Positions 41,580 through 47,993 of a stretch of DNA of 47,993 nucleotides are shown one piece after another. The first letter of the stretch is position 1. Each line of letters starts with the position of its first letter. Both the position numbers and the translations under genes were made by a program. Location of the stretch: assembly GCF_003385185.1 (NCBI RefSeq), contig NZ_PQHZ01000047.1, positions 1 through 47,993 on the forward strand, read 5' to 3'. Source of the stretch: Amycolatopsis palatopharyngis (GTDB taxonomy: Bacteria > Actinomycetota > Actinomycetes > Mycobacteriales > Pseudonocardiaceae). The notes beneath the pieces were generated by a model, which searched no databases, was not told the DNA's origin, and saw only the letters and a list, made by a program, of their open reading frames with translations.

Positions 41580-41695
41580 AGGTTGTTTCGTTGCTGTCCA
41601 CGGCGAGCGTCAAAGGTGACCGCTTCACCGACTGTCTGAGGTCTACCCGTGAACGACGCGAGCGACCCTTCCCGAGTTCGCCGCCGCGGATCTCC

Positions 41696-42118
41696 TCACG
41701 CCCAGCCCTTCTGGCCCTGCGCGCCCTCGACGTCGATATCGGCGGTCGCCGTATGAGCGATCGCGGCGACGGCGCCCTCCAGTTCCTGTCGCGCTCGATC
41801 GCCGTCGCCGAGTTCGATGCGCACCGTGACCGCGACCTCGCACCGGTCCGGGCCCCGGTCGATCACCTTCAGTTCGCCGCGATAGTCCTCGTCCGCGCTC
41901 CCCCAGGACAAGGATCGTCCGGACTCGTCGGCACGCAGCCAGCCGTCCTGCGGTGCGGTATCGGGTAGTTCGACCACGACTGCCCGTGGATCGTCTTCTT
42001 CCGACTCGGCGATATCGATCCACGGAAGCTCGCGTGCCACGTCAGGGCGCTCGGCAAGGGCCGCGAAGAACTCGTCGGCGGGCAGGTCGGCTTCTGTGGA
42101 ATACGTGTAGGTGTCCAT
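41696..42118 (-). CDS. Small SRPBCC-like hypothetical protein
   Basis: A 140-residue acidic protein: MDTYTYSTEADLPADEFFAAL, RAVVVELPDTAPQDGW, LKVIDRGPDRCEVAVTVRIEL, then a helix (DRARQELEGAVAAIAHTATAD). The strand pattern and terminal helix suggest a polyketide-cyclase/SRPBCC helix-grip fold, but the match is weak. ATG 42118 is chosen; the open frame continues upstream in low-complexity sequence. It stands alone, convergent with the MBL-fold gene. Confidence 0.65.
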   Translation of the reverse strand: MDTYTYSTEADLPADEFFAALAERPDVARELPWIDIAESEEDDPRAVVVELPDTAPQDGWLRADESGRSLSWGSADEDYRGELKVIDRGPDRCEVAVTVRIELGDGDRARQELEGAVAAIAHTATADIDVEGAQGQKGWA

Positions 42119-42245
42119 GCCACCCGGAATTCCCGCTACCCCCGTCCGGCAATCGCGGATGTCGCAGGAGACAACGCCGGGGCACGATCGTCCATACGGG
42201 ATGACCGCGCCACGTGGTGGCCGTGCACCTGCCGGGTTCGGTTGG

Positions 42246-43292
42246 TCAGCCGGCTTCGCGCGCGAGCTCGATGGCCCTGCCGAGGGTGGCCAGCCGGGCG
42301 TCGAGGGTGTCACCGGCTGGGTAGAAGCGAACCGTGTTCACCCCGGCGTCGCGCCATGTCCTCAGCCGTTCGCGCACCATGTCCTCGGTTCCGAGCAGGG
42401 TGGTTCCGAGGACCATCTCGTCGGTGACGAGTTCCACGGCACCCGCGCGGTCGCCGGCCTGCCACCGCTGCTGGACCTCGGCCGCCGTTACGGCCCAGCC
42501 CTGTCGGCTGTAGGCGTTGTTGTAGAAATTCGTGGTCCCCGCGCCCATTCCGCCAAGGCTGAACGCCAGCTTCTTCTTGCGCTCTGCCAGCATGTCCCGC
42601 AGTTCATCCTCGTCACCGGCGAAGGCGACCTCCGCGCCCTGACAGACGTCGAGATCCGCGCGCGACCGCCCAGTCTCGGCGAGTCCGGCATCCAGGTGGG
42701 CGAAATACGCTTCCGCGGCACCCTCTGGCACGAAACTGGTACCCAGCCAGCCATCGGCGATCTTTCCGGTCAGCCGCAGCAAGGCAGGCGACAACGCGGC
42801 GAGGTAGATCGGGATGTCGTGCTCGGAACGTGCCGACAGACGCATGGGCTTGCCTTGCCCACCAGGCAAGGGAATGGTGAAGTGCTGTCCTGCGTACGAG
42901 ATCTTCTCACCGGCGACGGCACTTCGAACGATCTCCACGGTTTCTCGCATCCGCACCACCGGCCGCGCGAAGGGCACCCCATGTAGCCCCTCGATCACCT
43001 GCGGACCGGACGGTCCCAAGCCGAGCAGGAAGCGGCCCTGGGACAGCTGCGACAAGGTGATCGCCGCCTGGGCTGTCGCCACCGGAGTCCGAACTCCCAG
43101 CTGCATGACCCCCGACCCCAGCAACATCCGGTCGGTGCGGGCCGCCAGGAAAGCCAGCGGTGCGGGCGCATCGGAACCCCAGGCTTCGGCCACCCAGCAG
43201 ATGTCCAGGCCCAGTTTCTCGGCCTCCACGGCGAACTGGACCGTCTCCATCCAGTCGCCACCCGAGGCCTCGATGGACGTCGCCGTCCGCAT
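42246..43292 (-). CDS. LLM-class F420-type oxidoreductase
   Basis: A 348-residue TIM-barrel oxidoreductase. MRTATSIEASGGDWMETVQFAVEAEKLGLD is the N-terminus; ICWVAEAWGSDAPAPLAFLAARTDR, SGVMQLGVRTP, LSQGRFLLGLGPSGPQVIEGLHG and IPIYLAALSPALLRLTGKIADGWL are conserved in this family. It probably reduces or oxidises a substrate with F420, FMN or NADPH. ATG 43292 overlaps the TAA of the preceding SRPBCC gene by one base (TAATG). The HxlR gene upstream may control the pair. Confidence 0.92.
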   Translation of the reverse strand: MRTATSIEASGGDWMETVQFAVEAEKLGLDICWVAEAWGSDAPAPLAFLAARTDRMLLGSGVMQLGVRTPVATAQAAITLSQLSQGRFLLGLGPSGPQVIEGLHGVPFARPVVRMRETVEIVRSAVAGEKISYAGQHFTIPLPGGQGKPMRLSARSEHDIPIYLAALSPALLRLTGKIADGWLGTSFVPEGAAEAYFAHLDAGLAETGRSRADLDVCQGAEVAFAGDEDELRDMLAERKKKLAFSLGGMGAGTTNFYNNAYSRQGWAVTAAEVQQRWQAGDRAGAVELVTDEMVLGTTLLGTEDMVRERLRTWRDAGVNTVRFYPAGDTLDARLATLGRAIELAREAG

Positions 43293-43816
43293 TACGTGTC
43301 CGCCCTCCAGTTGGCCTCGGCGAGTTTCCTGATCTCTTCGAGAGCCATCGACATGTTGTGCTCGAACTCCCGCAGCCGGACGAAGACGATCTTCTGTTCC
43401 TTCTCCGGCATCTTCTCGATCGCCAGCGACAATCCCGAGGGCGCAGGCCCCAGCTGCACCCACTGCCGCAGCACCGTTGCGCCGCGAACCGGCTCGATGG
43501 TGAACCGCCAGGTCGCGGTGGGACAGGCCGGGTCCTCCACCGCCCATGCGAACACCTTCGGCGGCTCGAACCGCACGATATGCGAGGTGGTTTCCCACTC
43601 CCCCAACGACTCGTGCTTGTTGCGTCCAGCGAACCGCGCCCCCAGCGCCGGGCCGTCCGCTCCGCCCAGCCAGCGCACCGACTGGAGCTCGGGACTGAGC
43701 TTCGGCATCAGCTCGATGTCGGATACGAGCTGCCACACCCGCTCTGGCACGGTGGCGATTCGCGTCTCCACCTCCACGGTCGGCGTGTCCGCATACCGTG
43801 CCCCCGTCCACTCCAT
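43292..43816 (-). CDS. SRPBCC-family protein (CoxG/polyketide-cyclase-like)
   Basis: A 174-residue helix-grip protein: TPTVEVETRIATVPERVWQLVSDIELMPKLSPE, VRWLGGADGPALGARFAG, SLGEWETTSHIVRFEPPKVFAWAV and a long C-terminal helix (LREFEHNMSMALEEIRKLAE). It fits the polyketide-cyclase-type SRPBCC proteins that bind hydrophobic ligands. It starts at ATG 43816 behind a dyad, is coupled to the LLM gene, and follows the HxlR gene by 163 bases. Confidence 0.85.
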   Translation of the reverse strand: MEWTGARYADTPTVEVETRIATVPERVWQLVSDIELMPKLSPELQSVRWLGGADGPALGARFAGRNKHESLGEWETTSHIVRFEPPKVFAWAVEDPACPTATWRFTIEPVRGATVLRQWVQLGPAPSGLSLAIEKMPEKEQKIVFVRLREFEHNMSMALEEIRKLAEANWRADT

Positions 43817-43894
43817 CGCGTTCGACCTCCTCGTCGCTGATCGGTCACCATGAAGAACGCTGCCGTCCGACCAGCAGAGTTGTCTAACGCAACC

Positions 43895-43907
43895 CACTTG
43901 TCAAGTG
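43895..43907. promoter_or_regulatory. CACTTG-T-CAAGTG dyad and -35 before SRPBCC-LLM genes
   Basis: CACTTG (43895-43900) T CAAGTG (43902-43907) is a perfect inverted repeat about 80 bases upstream of ATG 43816; read on the minus strand it contains TTGACA. An HxlR operator is plausible, as the HxlR gene lies just upstream. Confidence 0.5.
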
Positions 43908-43979
43908 TGTCCGAGGACGAGGCCAATCGGCAACCCGGCCTCCCGCTGTTCGTTTCGGTCGCGGCCCTGCTCGGACCGC

Positions 43980-44477
43980 TCAAGTTGCGAAACGACGCTG
44001 GACCTCCGGCCTTTGTGCCAGACGAGGGGAATAACCCGGCCCCATTCGCTTGCTGGTCTCCTCCGGCCTCAGCGGCTGTCTGCACATCGAACAGACGATC
44101 TCCGGGGAGGTGTCATGCCCGCACCGATCGTGGTGCAACACCACCGGCACACCTTCCTCACCGGACAACCAGCGATCACCCCAACGCGACATCGTCACGA
44201 GCACACCGAAGAAGTCCCGCCCCTTTTCGGTAAGCACGTAGTCGAAGCGCTCCGGTTCGCTCTGGTATGCCTGCTTGACCATCAGACCCTCCTGCACCAG
44301 GCGCTGCAAGCGGTCCGTCAGGGTGTTTCGAGCGATGCCCAACGACTGCTGGAACCCGTCGAACCGCCGGATCCCGTAGAACGCCTCCCGCAGCACCAGC
44401 GGAGTCCACAGATCTCCCAGCAAATCCACGGTGCGCGCGATCGAACACGGCCACTCGGCGAAGGAAGTCCGTTTCAT
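43980..44477 (-). CDS. HxlR-family transcriptional regulator
   Basis: A 165-residue winged-helix protein: KRTSFAEWPCSIARTVDLLGDLWTPLVLRE with its conserved N-terminal Cys, then FDGFQQSLGIARNTLTDRLQRLVQEGLM and YVLTEKGRDFFGVLVTMSRWGDRW. The C-terminal tail has CGHD and CSMC, a possible zinc-ribbon or redox-sensing element. HxlR proteins sense aldehydes, quinones or oxidants. ATG 44477 starts the family N-terminus; ATG 44513 is in frame but less likely. Confidence 0.92.
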   Translation of the reverse strand: MKRTSFAEWPCSIARTVDLLGDLWTPLVLREAFYGIRRFDGFQQSLGIARNTLTDRLQRLVQEGLMVKQAYQSEPERFDYVLTEKGRDFFGVLVTMSRWGDRWLSGEEGVPVVLHHDRCGHDTSPEIVCSMCRQPLRPEETSKRMGPGYSPRLAQRPEVQRRFAT

Positions 44478-44656
44478 GCCTGCGAGAATAGCGGGTCTTA
44501 AAGTAAGACTCACTCCTGGCGCGGAAGTTCGATTCTGCGGGCCGGCCCGCGGGACAGATGACCCTGCCGCCTGCCGACCGATGAGTTCCGGGTCCCGCAG
44601 AGGTCACAACCTCCAGGACCGCTGGTGGCTGATGCGGCCGTACCGAAGGAGACGCG

Positions 44657-45214
44657 ATGGCAAAGCTCATCTACTCGATGATCACCTCACTCGACGGTTA
44701 CGCCGAGGCGACGGAGGGCGACCTCGGCACCGGCGCCGAGGACCAGGAGGTACATACCTTCATCAACGACCTCTTCCGCCCCGTCGGCACGTACCTCTAC
44801 GGCCGAAAGATCTACGAGACGATGGTCTACTGGGAGACCGCGCACACGGAGCCCGACCAGCCGCCGCACATCCTGCAGTACGCCCGGGACTGGCAGGCCG
44901 CGGAGAAGATCGTGTACTCCACCACGCTGGAATCGGCGTCCAGCACGAAGACCAGAATCGAGCGGACGTTCGACCCCGACGCGGTGCGCAAGCTCAAGGC
45001 CGAGGCCCATCACGACCTCACCGTCGACGGCCCGAACCTCGCGGCCCAGGCGATCGCGGCCGGCCTGGTGGACGAGTACCACCTGTTCATCACCACGAGC
45101 GTGGTCGGCGGCGGCAAGCGGTTCTTCCCCGACGGGGTGCGCCTCGATCTCGAACTGGTCGAGGAGCGTGCCTTTGACAGCGGACTGATCTACGCCCGCT
45201 ACCGGACCCGCTGA
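44657..45214 (+). CDS. Dihydrofolate-reductase-like (RibD C-terminal) family protein
   Basis: A 185-residue protein of the same family as that at 13216-13836 but clearly distinct in sequence. Markers are MAKLIYSMITSLDGYAEATE, VGTYLYGRKIYETMVYWE, EKIVYSTTLESA, LTVDGPNLAAQAIAAGLVDEYHLF and VVGGGKRFFPDGV. It probably binds NADPH and a small substrate that is unknown. It is preceded by GGAGACG upstream of ATG 44657 and is transcribed away from the HxlR gene, 179 bases away. Confidence 0.92.
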   Translation: MAKLIYSMITSLDGYAEATEGDLGTGAEDQEVHTFINDLFRPVGTYLYGRKIYETMVYWETAHTEPDQPPHILQYARDWQAAEKIVYSTTLESASSTKTRIERTFDPDAVRKLKAEAHHDLTVDGPNLAAQAIAAGLVDEYHLFITTSVVGGGKRFFPDGVRLDLELVEERAFDSGLIYARYRTR

Positions 45215-45296
45215 GCAGCGCCGGTTGGCGACACTGCCGGCACCCGCCAAGAGGTAAGCCGATCGACGGACACCAGGCGACCACGAGAGGACCAAT

Positions 45297-45320
45297 CTCC
45301 TAAGTAGTATAGTAGAATGA
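45297..45320 (+). promoter_or_regulatory. AT-rich promoter before the small-protein group
   Basis: The stretch 45299-45320 is the most AT-rich in the region and contains TATAGT (45308-45313), a good -10, within direct repeats AGTAG...AGTAG. CTAAG-N7-GTAGA recurs at 47657-47673 in the dyad near DUF3105, so a shared regulator is possible. No clear -35 is visible. Confidence 0.4.
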
Positions 45321-45355
45321 TCGACGGGAACCGACTCCCGGCGGATGGAGGAAGC

Positions 45356-45547
45356 ATGGACTCTCTGCTGTACACCGTTGCCATCCTGGCCTGCCCGGTA
45401 GGAATGGGCGCGATGATGTGGATGATGATGCGCGGCCAGGGCAAGAACACCGGCAGCGGACAGCCGGAACAGGTGCGGCAGCTACGCGCCGAGATCGACC
45501 AACTCAAGGCGGAGCGCGAGTCTCGGAGCACGGAAGGAACCTTCTGA
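45356..45547 (+). CDS. Small single-span membrane protein with coiled-coil tail
   Basis: A 63-residue protein. MDSLLYTVAILACPVGMGAMMWMMMRG is one Met-rich transmembrane helix, followed by a polar linker and a short coiled coil (QVRQLRAEIDQLKAERE). The Met-rich helix is reminiscent of small proteins found in actinobacterial copper loci. GGAGGA lies four bases before ATG 45356. It ends one base before the next small membrane protein gene, so the two are coupled. Function unknown. Confidence 0.7.
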   Translation: MDSLLYTVAILACPVGMGAMMWMMMRGQGKNTGSGQPEQVRQLRAEIDQLKAERESRSTEGTF

Positions 45548-45548
45548 C

Positions 45549-45782
45549 ATGCCCACCTGGTTCTCCGCGTTCGTCGCAGCCGCCGCCATTACCGCTGTCT
45601 ACTTCTTCTGCATCCGTCCCATGCGCAAGCGAAACTGCGCGATGACGCCTGGTTCCAGCCAGGACGCCGACCTCGACCGGCAGATCGCGGACCTGCGAGA
45701 AGAGCTTCGGGTCTTGCGTGCGGAGGACTCACTGGAGTCGGGACGGCTCCCCCGGCGACCGGCGCCGCCCTCTTCGGGGTAA
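45549..45782 (+). CDS. Small membrane protein with coiled-coil tail
   Basis: A 77-residue protein with an N-terminal helix (WFSAFVAAAAITAVYFFCIRP) then basic residues and a coiled coil (DLDRQIADLREELRVLRAED). It repeats the architecture of the preceding protein, TM plus coiled coil, without clear sequence identity, so the two may pair. ATG 45549 follows the previous stop by one base. Function unknown. Confidence 0.65.
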   Translation: MPTWFSAFVAAAAITAVYFFCIRPMRKRNCAMTPGSSQDADLDRQIADLREELRVLRAEDSLESGRLPRRPAPPSSG

Positions 45783-45809
45783 TACAGCAATGCGTTGGAA
45801 GGTAAGGCT

Positions 45810-46124
45810 ATGACGGGCTCGAACGTCCGGGCGTCGGACGCCGACCGAGAGCGGACAGTCGCCCAGCTGCAGCGGGAAGTCGGTACCGGGCGGTTGACCC
45901 TGGACGAGTTCTCCGAGCGCTCGGGTGCCGCTTATCAAGCACGTACTGTCGTCGAACTCTCGACCTTGACCAGCGATCTCCCGCGTACCGACCCGGTTCC
46001 GCCGCGTACCTTTCATGCCGATTCACCCAGGCTCATGGCGCTCGCGCTACTTCTGGGCATCGCTTTGCTCGCCTTCGCCAGTCCACTCGCGGCGGCCGCC
46101 ATGGCCGAGCTGAGTTGCCACTGA
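45810..46124 (+). CDS. DUF1707 domain membrane protein
   Basis: A 104-residue protein. The DUF1707 (SHOCT-like) domain is clear: VRASDADRERTVAQLQREVG, TGRLTLDEFSERSGAAYQAR and TVVELSTLTSDLP. A single transmembrane helix follows near the C-terminus (LMALALLLGIALLAF). DUF1707 proteins are actinobacterial and may regulate membrane or stress functions. ATG 45810 is chosen with AAGG just upstream. It is the last of three + strand small genes and converges on DUF305. Confidence 0.88.
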   Translation: MTGSNVRASDADRERTVAQLQREVGTGRLTLDEFSERSGAAYQARTVVELSTLTSDLPRTDPVPPRTFHADSPRLMALALLLGIALLAFASPLAAAAMAELSCH

Positions 46125-46167
46125 GAGTGGATCTCGTTGGCATGCATCACCTCGCGGGTGGCTCCGG

Positions 46168-46893
46168 TCAGAGCGGCGCAGGCAGCGGCTCCGCGTCCCG
46201 TACCGTGAGCATCGCGGTCATCGCCTCGATCTCGGCGGTCTGCGCGGTGAGCATCTTCTCGGCAAGGTTCAGTACCTCACCCATCGCGGCTTTGTCCTTG
46301 GCCGCACGCATCATGGGACCGCCACCCTGGTGGTGCCGGATCATCAACTGCAGGAAGTAGACGTCCAGCTCAGTCCCGGACAGCGAGCGCAACCGGGACA
46401 GCTCCTTTGTCGTGGCCATGCCGGGCATCGGCCTACTCGCATCGTCTGGAGTGCCCTTGGCGTGATTGGCGTGTCCGGCGTCGCTCATCCATCCCATGTG
46501 CTCGCCGCTCGGCAGCGACGCCCGGGACCACAGTCCGAGCCATCCTTGCATCCGACCGACCTGCTCGGTCTGACCACTTTCGATATCGAAAGCCAGTTGC
46601 CGGATCGCTGGATCCCTGCTGTGATCGCGAACCCAGCTCGCCATCGTGACACCCTGCAGGTGATGCACGGTCATGTCCTGGGCGAACCCGACATCCACGG
46701 CGTTCGGCGTTTCCGCCGGGCCATCGTCCTGGGTATCGGCGAGGAGGAGACCGCCGGTGGCGCCCAGCAACGTGGCGGCCAGCAACGCTCCCACCGCCAG
46801 GAGAGCCATCAACCATCGTGGATGCCGCGCATCAGCGAGAGGCTCAGCCGGAAGCGTCCCCTCGCTGGAGACGGACTGTTCGTTCGATGTCAC
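46168..46893 (-). CDS. DUF305 family protein
   Basis: A 241-residue membrane-anchored protein: a TM helix (WLMALLAVGALLAATLLGATGGLLLA) then two His-rich DUF305 motifs, FAQDMTVHHLQGVTMASWV and LMIRHHQGGGPMMRAAKD. The family has a ferritin-like fold and is often found with copper-resistance genes, though no activity is established. The extracellular part is rich in Met and His (HMGWMSDAGHANHA), consistent with metal binding. Its ATG overlaps the DUF3105 stop as ATGA. Confidence 0.92.
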   Translation of the reverse strand: MTSNEQSVSSEGTLPAEPLADARHPRWLMALLAVGALLAATLLGATGGLLLADTQDDGPAETPNAVDVGFAQDMTVHHLQGVTMASWVRDHSRDPAIRQLAFDIESGQTEQVGRMQGWLGLWSRASLPSGEHMGWMSDAGHANHAKGTPDDASRPMPGMATTKELSRLRSLSGTELDVYFLQLMIRHHQGGGPMMRAAKDKAAMGEVLNLAEKMLTAQTAEIEAMTAMLTVRDAEPLPAPL

Positions 46894-47633
46894 TTGTTCC
46901 CCTCACTGTTCATCGGCAGTGCGCCAGGTCCTGGCGGCGTGGGGTCGAACGGAGGCGGGTTGTCGCGGTCGAAGCGGCCCGGGCCCAACTCGGAGCAGGT
47001 GGCACCCACTTCTGGATGAGTGAATCGGTTGGCGCGCAGTGCCTTGATGAACTGATCGGCACGTGGATCCTGGGCGTTGTCGAGCTTGAGCTGGTGGCCC
47101 CAGGACTGCAGCGATATCGGCGAGTCCAGAGTGGGCACCGGTGACATCAGCAGGTAGTTCTCCCCCTCCACTTTGGCGCGCAACGAGTCGAGCGCCGCAC
47201 CGGTGACCTTGTCGGGGTGGTAGGCGATCCAGACCGCGCCGTGTTCCAGGGAGTGCACGACGTTCTCGACACGGATGGCTTCGTCGTAGACCACTCCGTC
47301 GCAGGCCGCCCAGGACTGGTCGTGTGGTCCCCCGAACGCCGGGACCGTGTCATAGGCAACGCGCTGCTGCGCTGACACGTGGTTCGCGCCCTGGTAGTCC
47401 CGGACCACGACCCCCGGAATCTGTGTCGACGGATCGTTGTTCGCCGCGGATGGCGCGAACGGCTCCAACGCGGCCTCCAGCTCCCGATTGTCGGCCGCGC
47501 GAACGTACATATAGCCGAACACCACACCGGCCAGCACGACCACGGCGGTAACTGCCGCGATCATGCCCCATGGTTTCGGCCGGCTCGCCGCGATCACCGG
47601 GCCGCGACCGCGCTTCTTGTCTCCTCGCCCCAC
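46890..47633 (-). CDS. DUF3105 family membrane-anchored protein
   Basis: A 247-residue protein. Basic residues (GRGDKKRGRGPV) precede a TM helix (MIAAVTAVVVLAGVVFGYMYV). The extracellular DUF3105 domain has NHVSAQQRVAYDTVPAFGGPHD and the hallmark NVVHSLEHGAVWIAYHPD, with conserved Cys in WAACDGVVYD and GATCSELG. GTG 47633 has GGAGG six bases upstream; a longer open frame is low-complexity. It is co-transcribed with DUF305, a frequent pairing. Function is unknown; a copper or redox role has been suggested only from neighbours. Confidence 0.9.
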   Translation of the reverse strand: MGRGDKKRGRGPVIAASRPKPWGMIAAVTAVVVLAGVVFGYMYVRAADNRELEAALEPFAPSAANNDPSTQIPGVVVRDYQGANHVSAQQRVAYDTVPAFGGPHDQSWAACDGVVYDEAIRVENVVHSLEHGAVWIAYHPDKVTGAALDSLRAKVEGENYLLMSPVPTLDSPISLQSWGHQLKLDNAQDPRADQFIKALRANRFTHPEVGATCSELGPGRFDRDNPPPFDPTPPGPGALPMNSEGNK

Positions 47634-47648
47634 ACCACACCTCCGAAC

Positions 47649-47685
47649 GTCACCAACTAAGCTACTACGTAGACTAGTTGGTGAC
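47649..47685. promoter_or_regulatory. Long dyad between DUF3105 and SHOCT-tailed genes
   Basis: GTCACCAACTA (47649-47659) and TAGTTGGTGAC (47675-47685) are perfect 11-bp arms around a 15-base centre holding CTACTACGTAG. It lies 16 bases upstream of the DUF3105 start and about 95 bases upstream of the divergent + gene. The TACTACGTAG core resembles BlaI/CopY-type operators, so a metal- or antibiotic-responsive repressor is possible. Confidence 0.6.
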
Positions 47686-47779
47686 CGTCGCAGGAGGCAC
47701 TGCCGGGTTGTGTGACGGGAGGCGACACCGACCGGCGGCACTTACGATGGGTCTTAGGCCGACTGACGGAAAGGCGGTG

Positions 47780-47993
47780 ATGGCCTTGATGGACGGCATG
47801 ATGGGCATGGGCTGGTGGATGGTGCTCTGGGGACTGCTCGGACTGGCGGTGCTCGTGCTCGTGGTGCTGACGATCGTTCGGCTGGTCCGCTCGGACTCCA
47901 ACCGTTCCGGCACCCGAGCAGGCGAGGATCCAGCCCAGCTCGAGCTGCGACGTCGTTACGCCGAGGGGCAGATCGACCAAGAGGAGTACCTGC
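47780..47993 (+). CDS. Short membrane protein with SHOCT domain (partial, runs off the window)
   Basis: The first 71 residues are visible. An N-terminal Met/Gly-rich stretch (MMGMGWWMVLWGLLGL) leads into a single TM helix (AVLVLVVLTIVRLV), followed by a linker and a SHOCT domain (LELRRRYAEGQIDQEEYL) cut by the window edge. SHOCT proteins of this type accompany membrane or copper-stress genes. AAGG is about five bases before ATG 47780; GTG 47777 is also in frame. It is divergent from DUF3105 across a large dyad. Confidence 0.8.
   Translation, partial: MALMDGMMGMGWWMVLWGLLGLAVLVLVVLTIVRLVRSDSNRSGTRAGEDPAQLELRRRYAEGQIDQEEYL

Noticed and set aside
42119..42313. N-terminal extension of the small SRPBCC-like protein
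   Set aside because: The in-frame upstream sequence is Pro/Arg/Ser-rich and not protein-like; ATG 42118 begins a normal N-terminus.
1..47993. CRISPR arrays, tRNA or rRNA genes, intact insertion sequences
   Set aside because: No regularly spaced repeats, cloverleaf-forming segments, rRNA-like blocks or transposase frames were recognised on either strand by eye. Small RNAs could be missed without a covariance search.

Overview
The window is about 48 kb of high-GC DNA with short intergenic gaps, frequent ATGA start/stop overlaps, GTG and TTG starts, and families typical of Actinomycetota: PucR, HxlR, an ECF sigma factor with a DUF6596-type C-terminus, F420-type LLM oxidoreductases, DUF1707, DUF305 and DUF3105. 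A Pseudonocardiales-like genus would fit, but the sequence alone does not fix it. I found no rRNA, tRNA, CRISPR array or intact insertion sequence. All product names come from reading motifs by eye; no database search was run.

Layout. 1-1100: decayed DNA with a truncated LysR gene and the C-terminal scrap of a cell-wall-hydrolase-like protein. 1148-2603: a VOC protein and an ArsR-SRPBCC pair. 2915-6980: a tandem Lrp regulator divergent from a POT peptide transporter and a prolidase-like amidohydrolase. 7142-8137: two small genes and debris. 8138-10299: a YCII / ECF sigma / SRPBCC group. 10465-13127: PucR divergent from an SHMT-like PLP enzyme. 13216-14687: an ArsR-SRPBCC-DHFR-like operon.

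14914-34777 is the main feature: about 20 kb of amine-catabolism genes in three operons around one TetR gene. It holds counterparts of every step of the gamma-glutamylated (Puu) amine route: a glutamine-synthetase-like ligase, a DAO-type FAD oxidoreductase, an aldehyde dehydrogenase, a class-C26 gamma-glutamyl hydrolase and an APC permease. To these it adds an unusual single-chain acyl-CoA ligase/crotonase, a Zn alcohol dehydrogenase, a hotdog protein resembling beta-aminoacyl-CoA ammonia-lyase, an EthA-type Baeyer-Villiger monooxygenase, an HSL-type esterase, two flavin amine oxidases (one with a Tat signal), an acyl-CoA dehydrogenase and a broken SDR gene. Related TGACT-containing palindromes lie before tetR, before the 7TM/PuuB-like operon and before both large operons, so I infer one TetR regulon. 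My working model: the amine is taken up, gamma-glutamylated, oxidised and deglutamylated to an amino acid. This is activated with CoA, loses ammonia, and is hydrated by the crotonase half of the ligase. The BVMO/esterase pair would process a ketone formed by an amine oxidase. The substrate is unknown.

35008-41579: an isochorismatase-type hydrolase, an LLM oxidoreductase behind a KstR-type palindrome, and a LysR-controlled set (alpha/beta hydrolase, AAHS-like MFS transporter, metallo-beta-lactamase-fold hydrolase). 41696-45214: a small SRPBCC-like protein, an HxlR/SRPBCC/LLM group and a second DHFR-like protein. 45356-47993: small membrane proteins, DUF1707, DUF305, DUF3105 and a SHOCT-tailed protein cut by the window edge, a set often found with copper or envelope-stress genes, with a long dyad between the last two genes.
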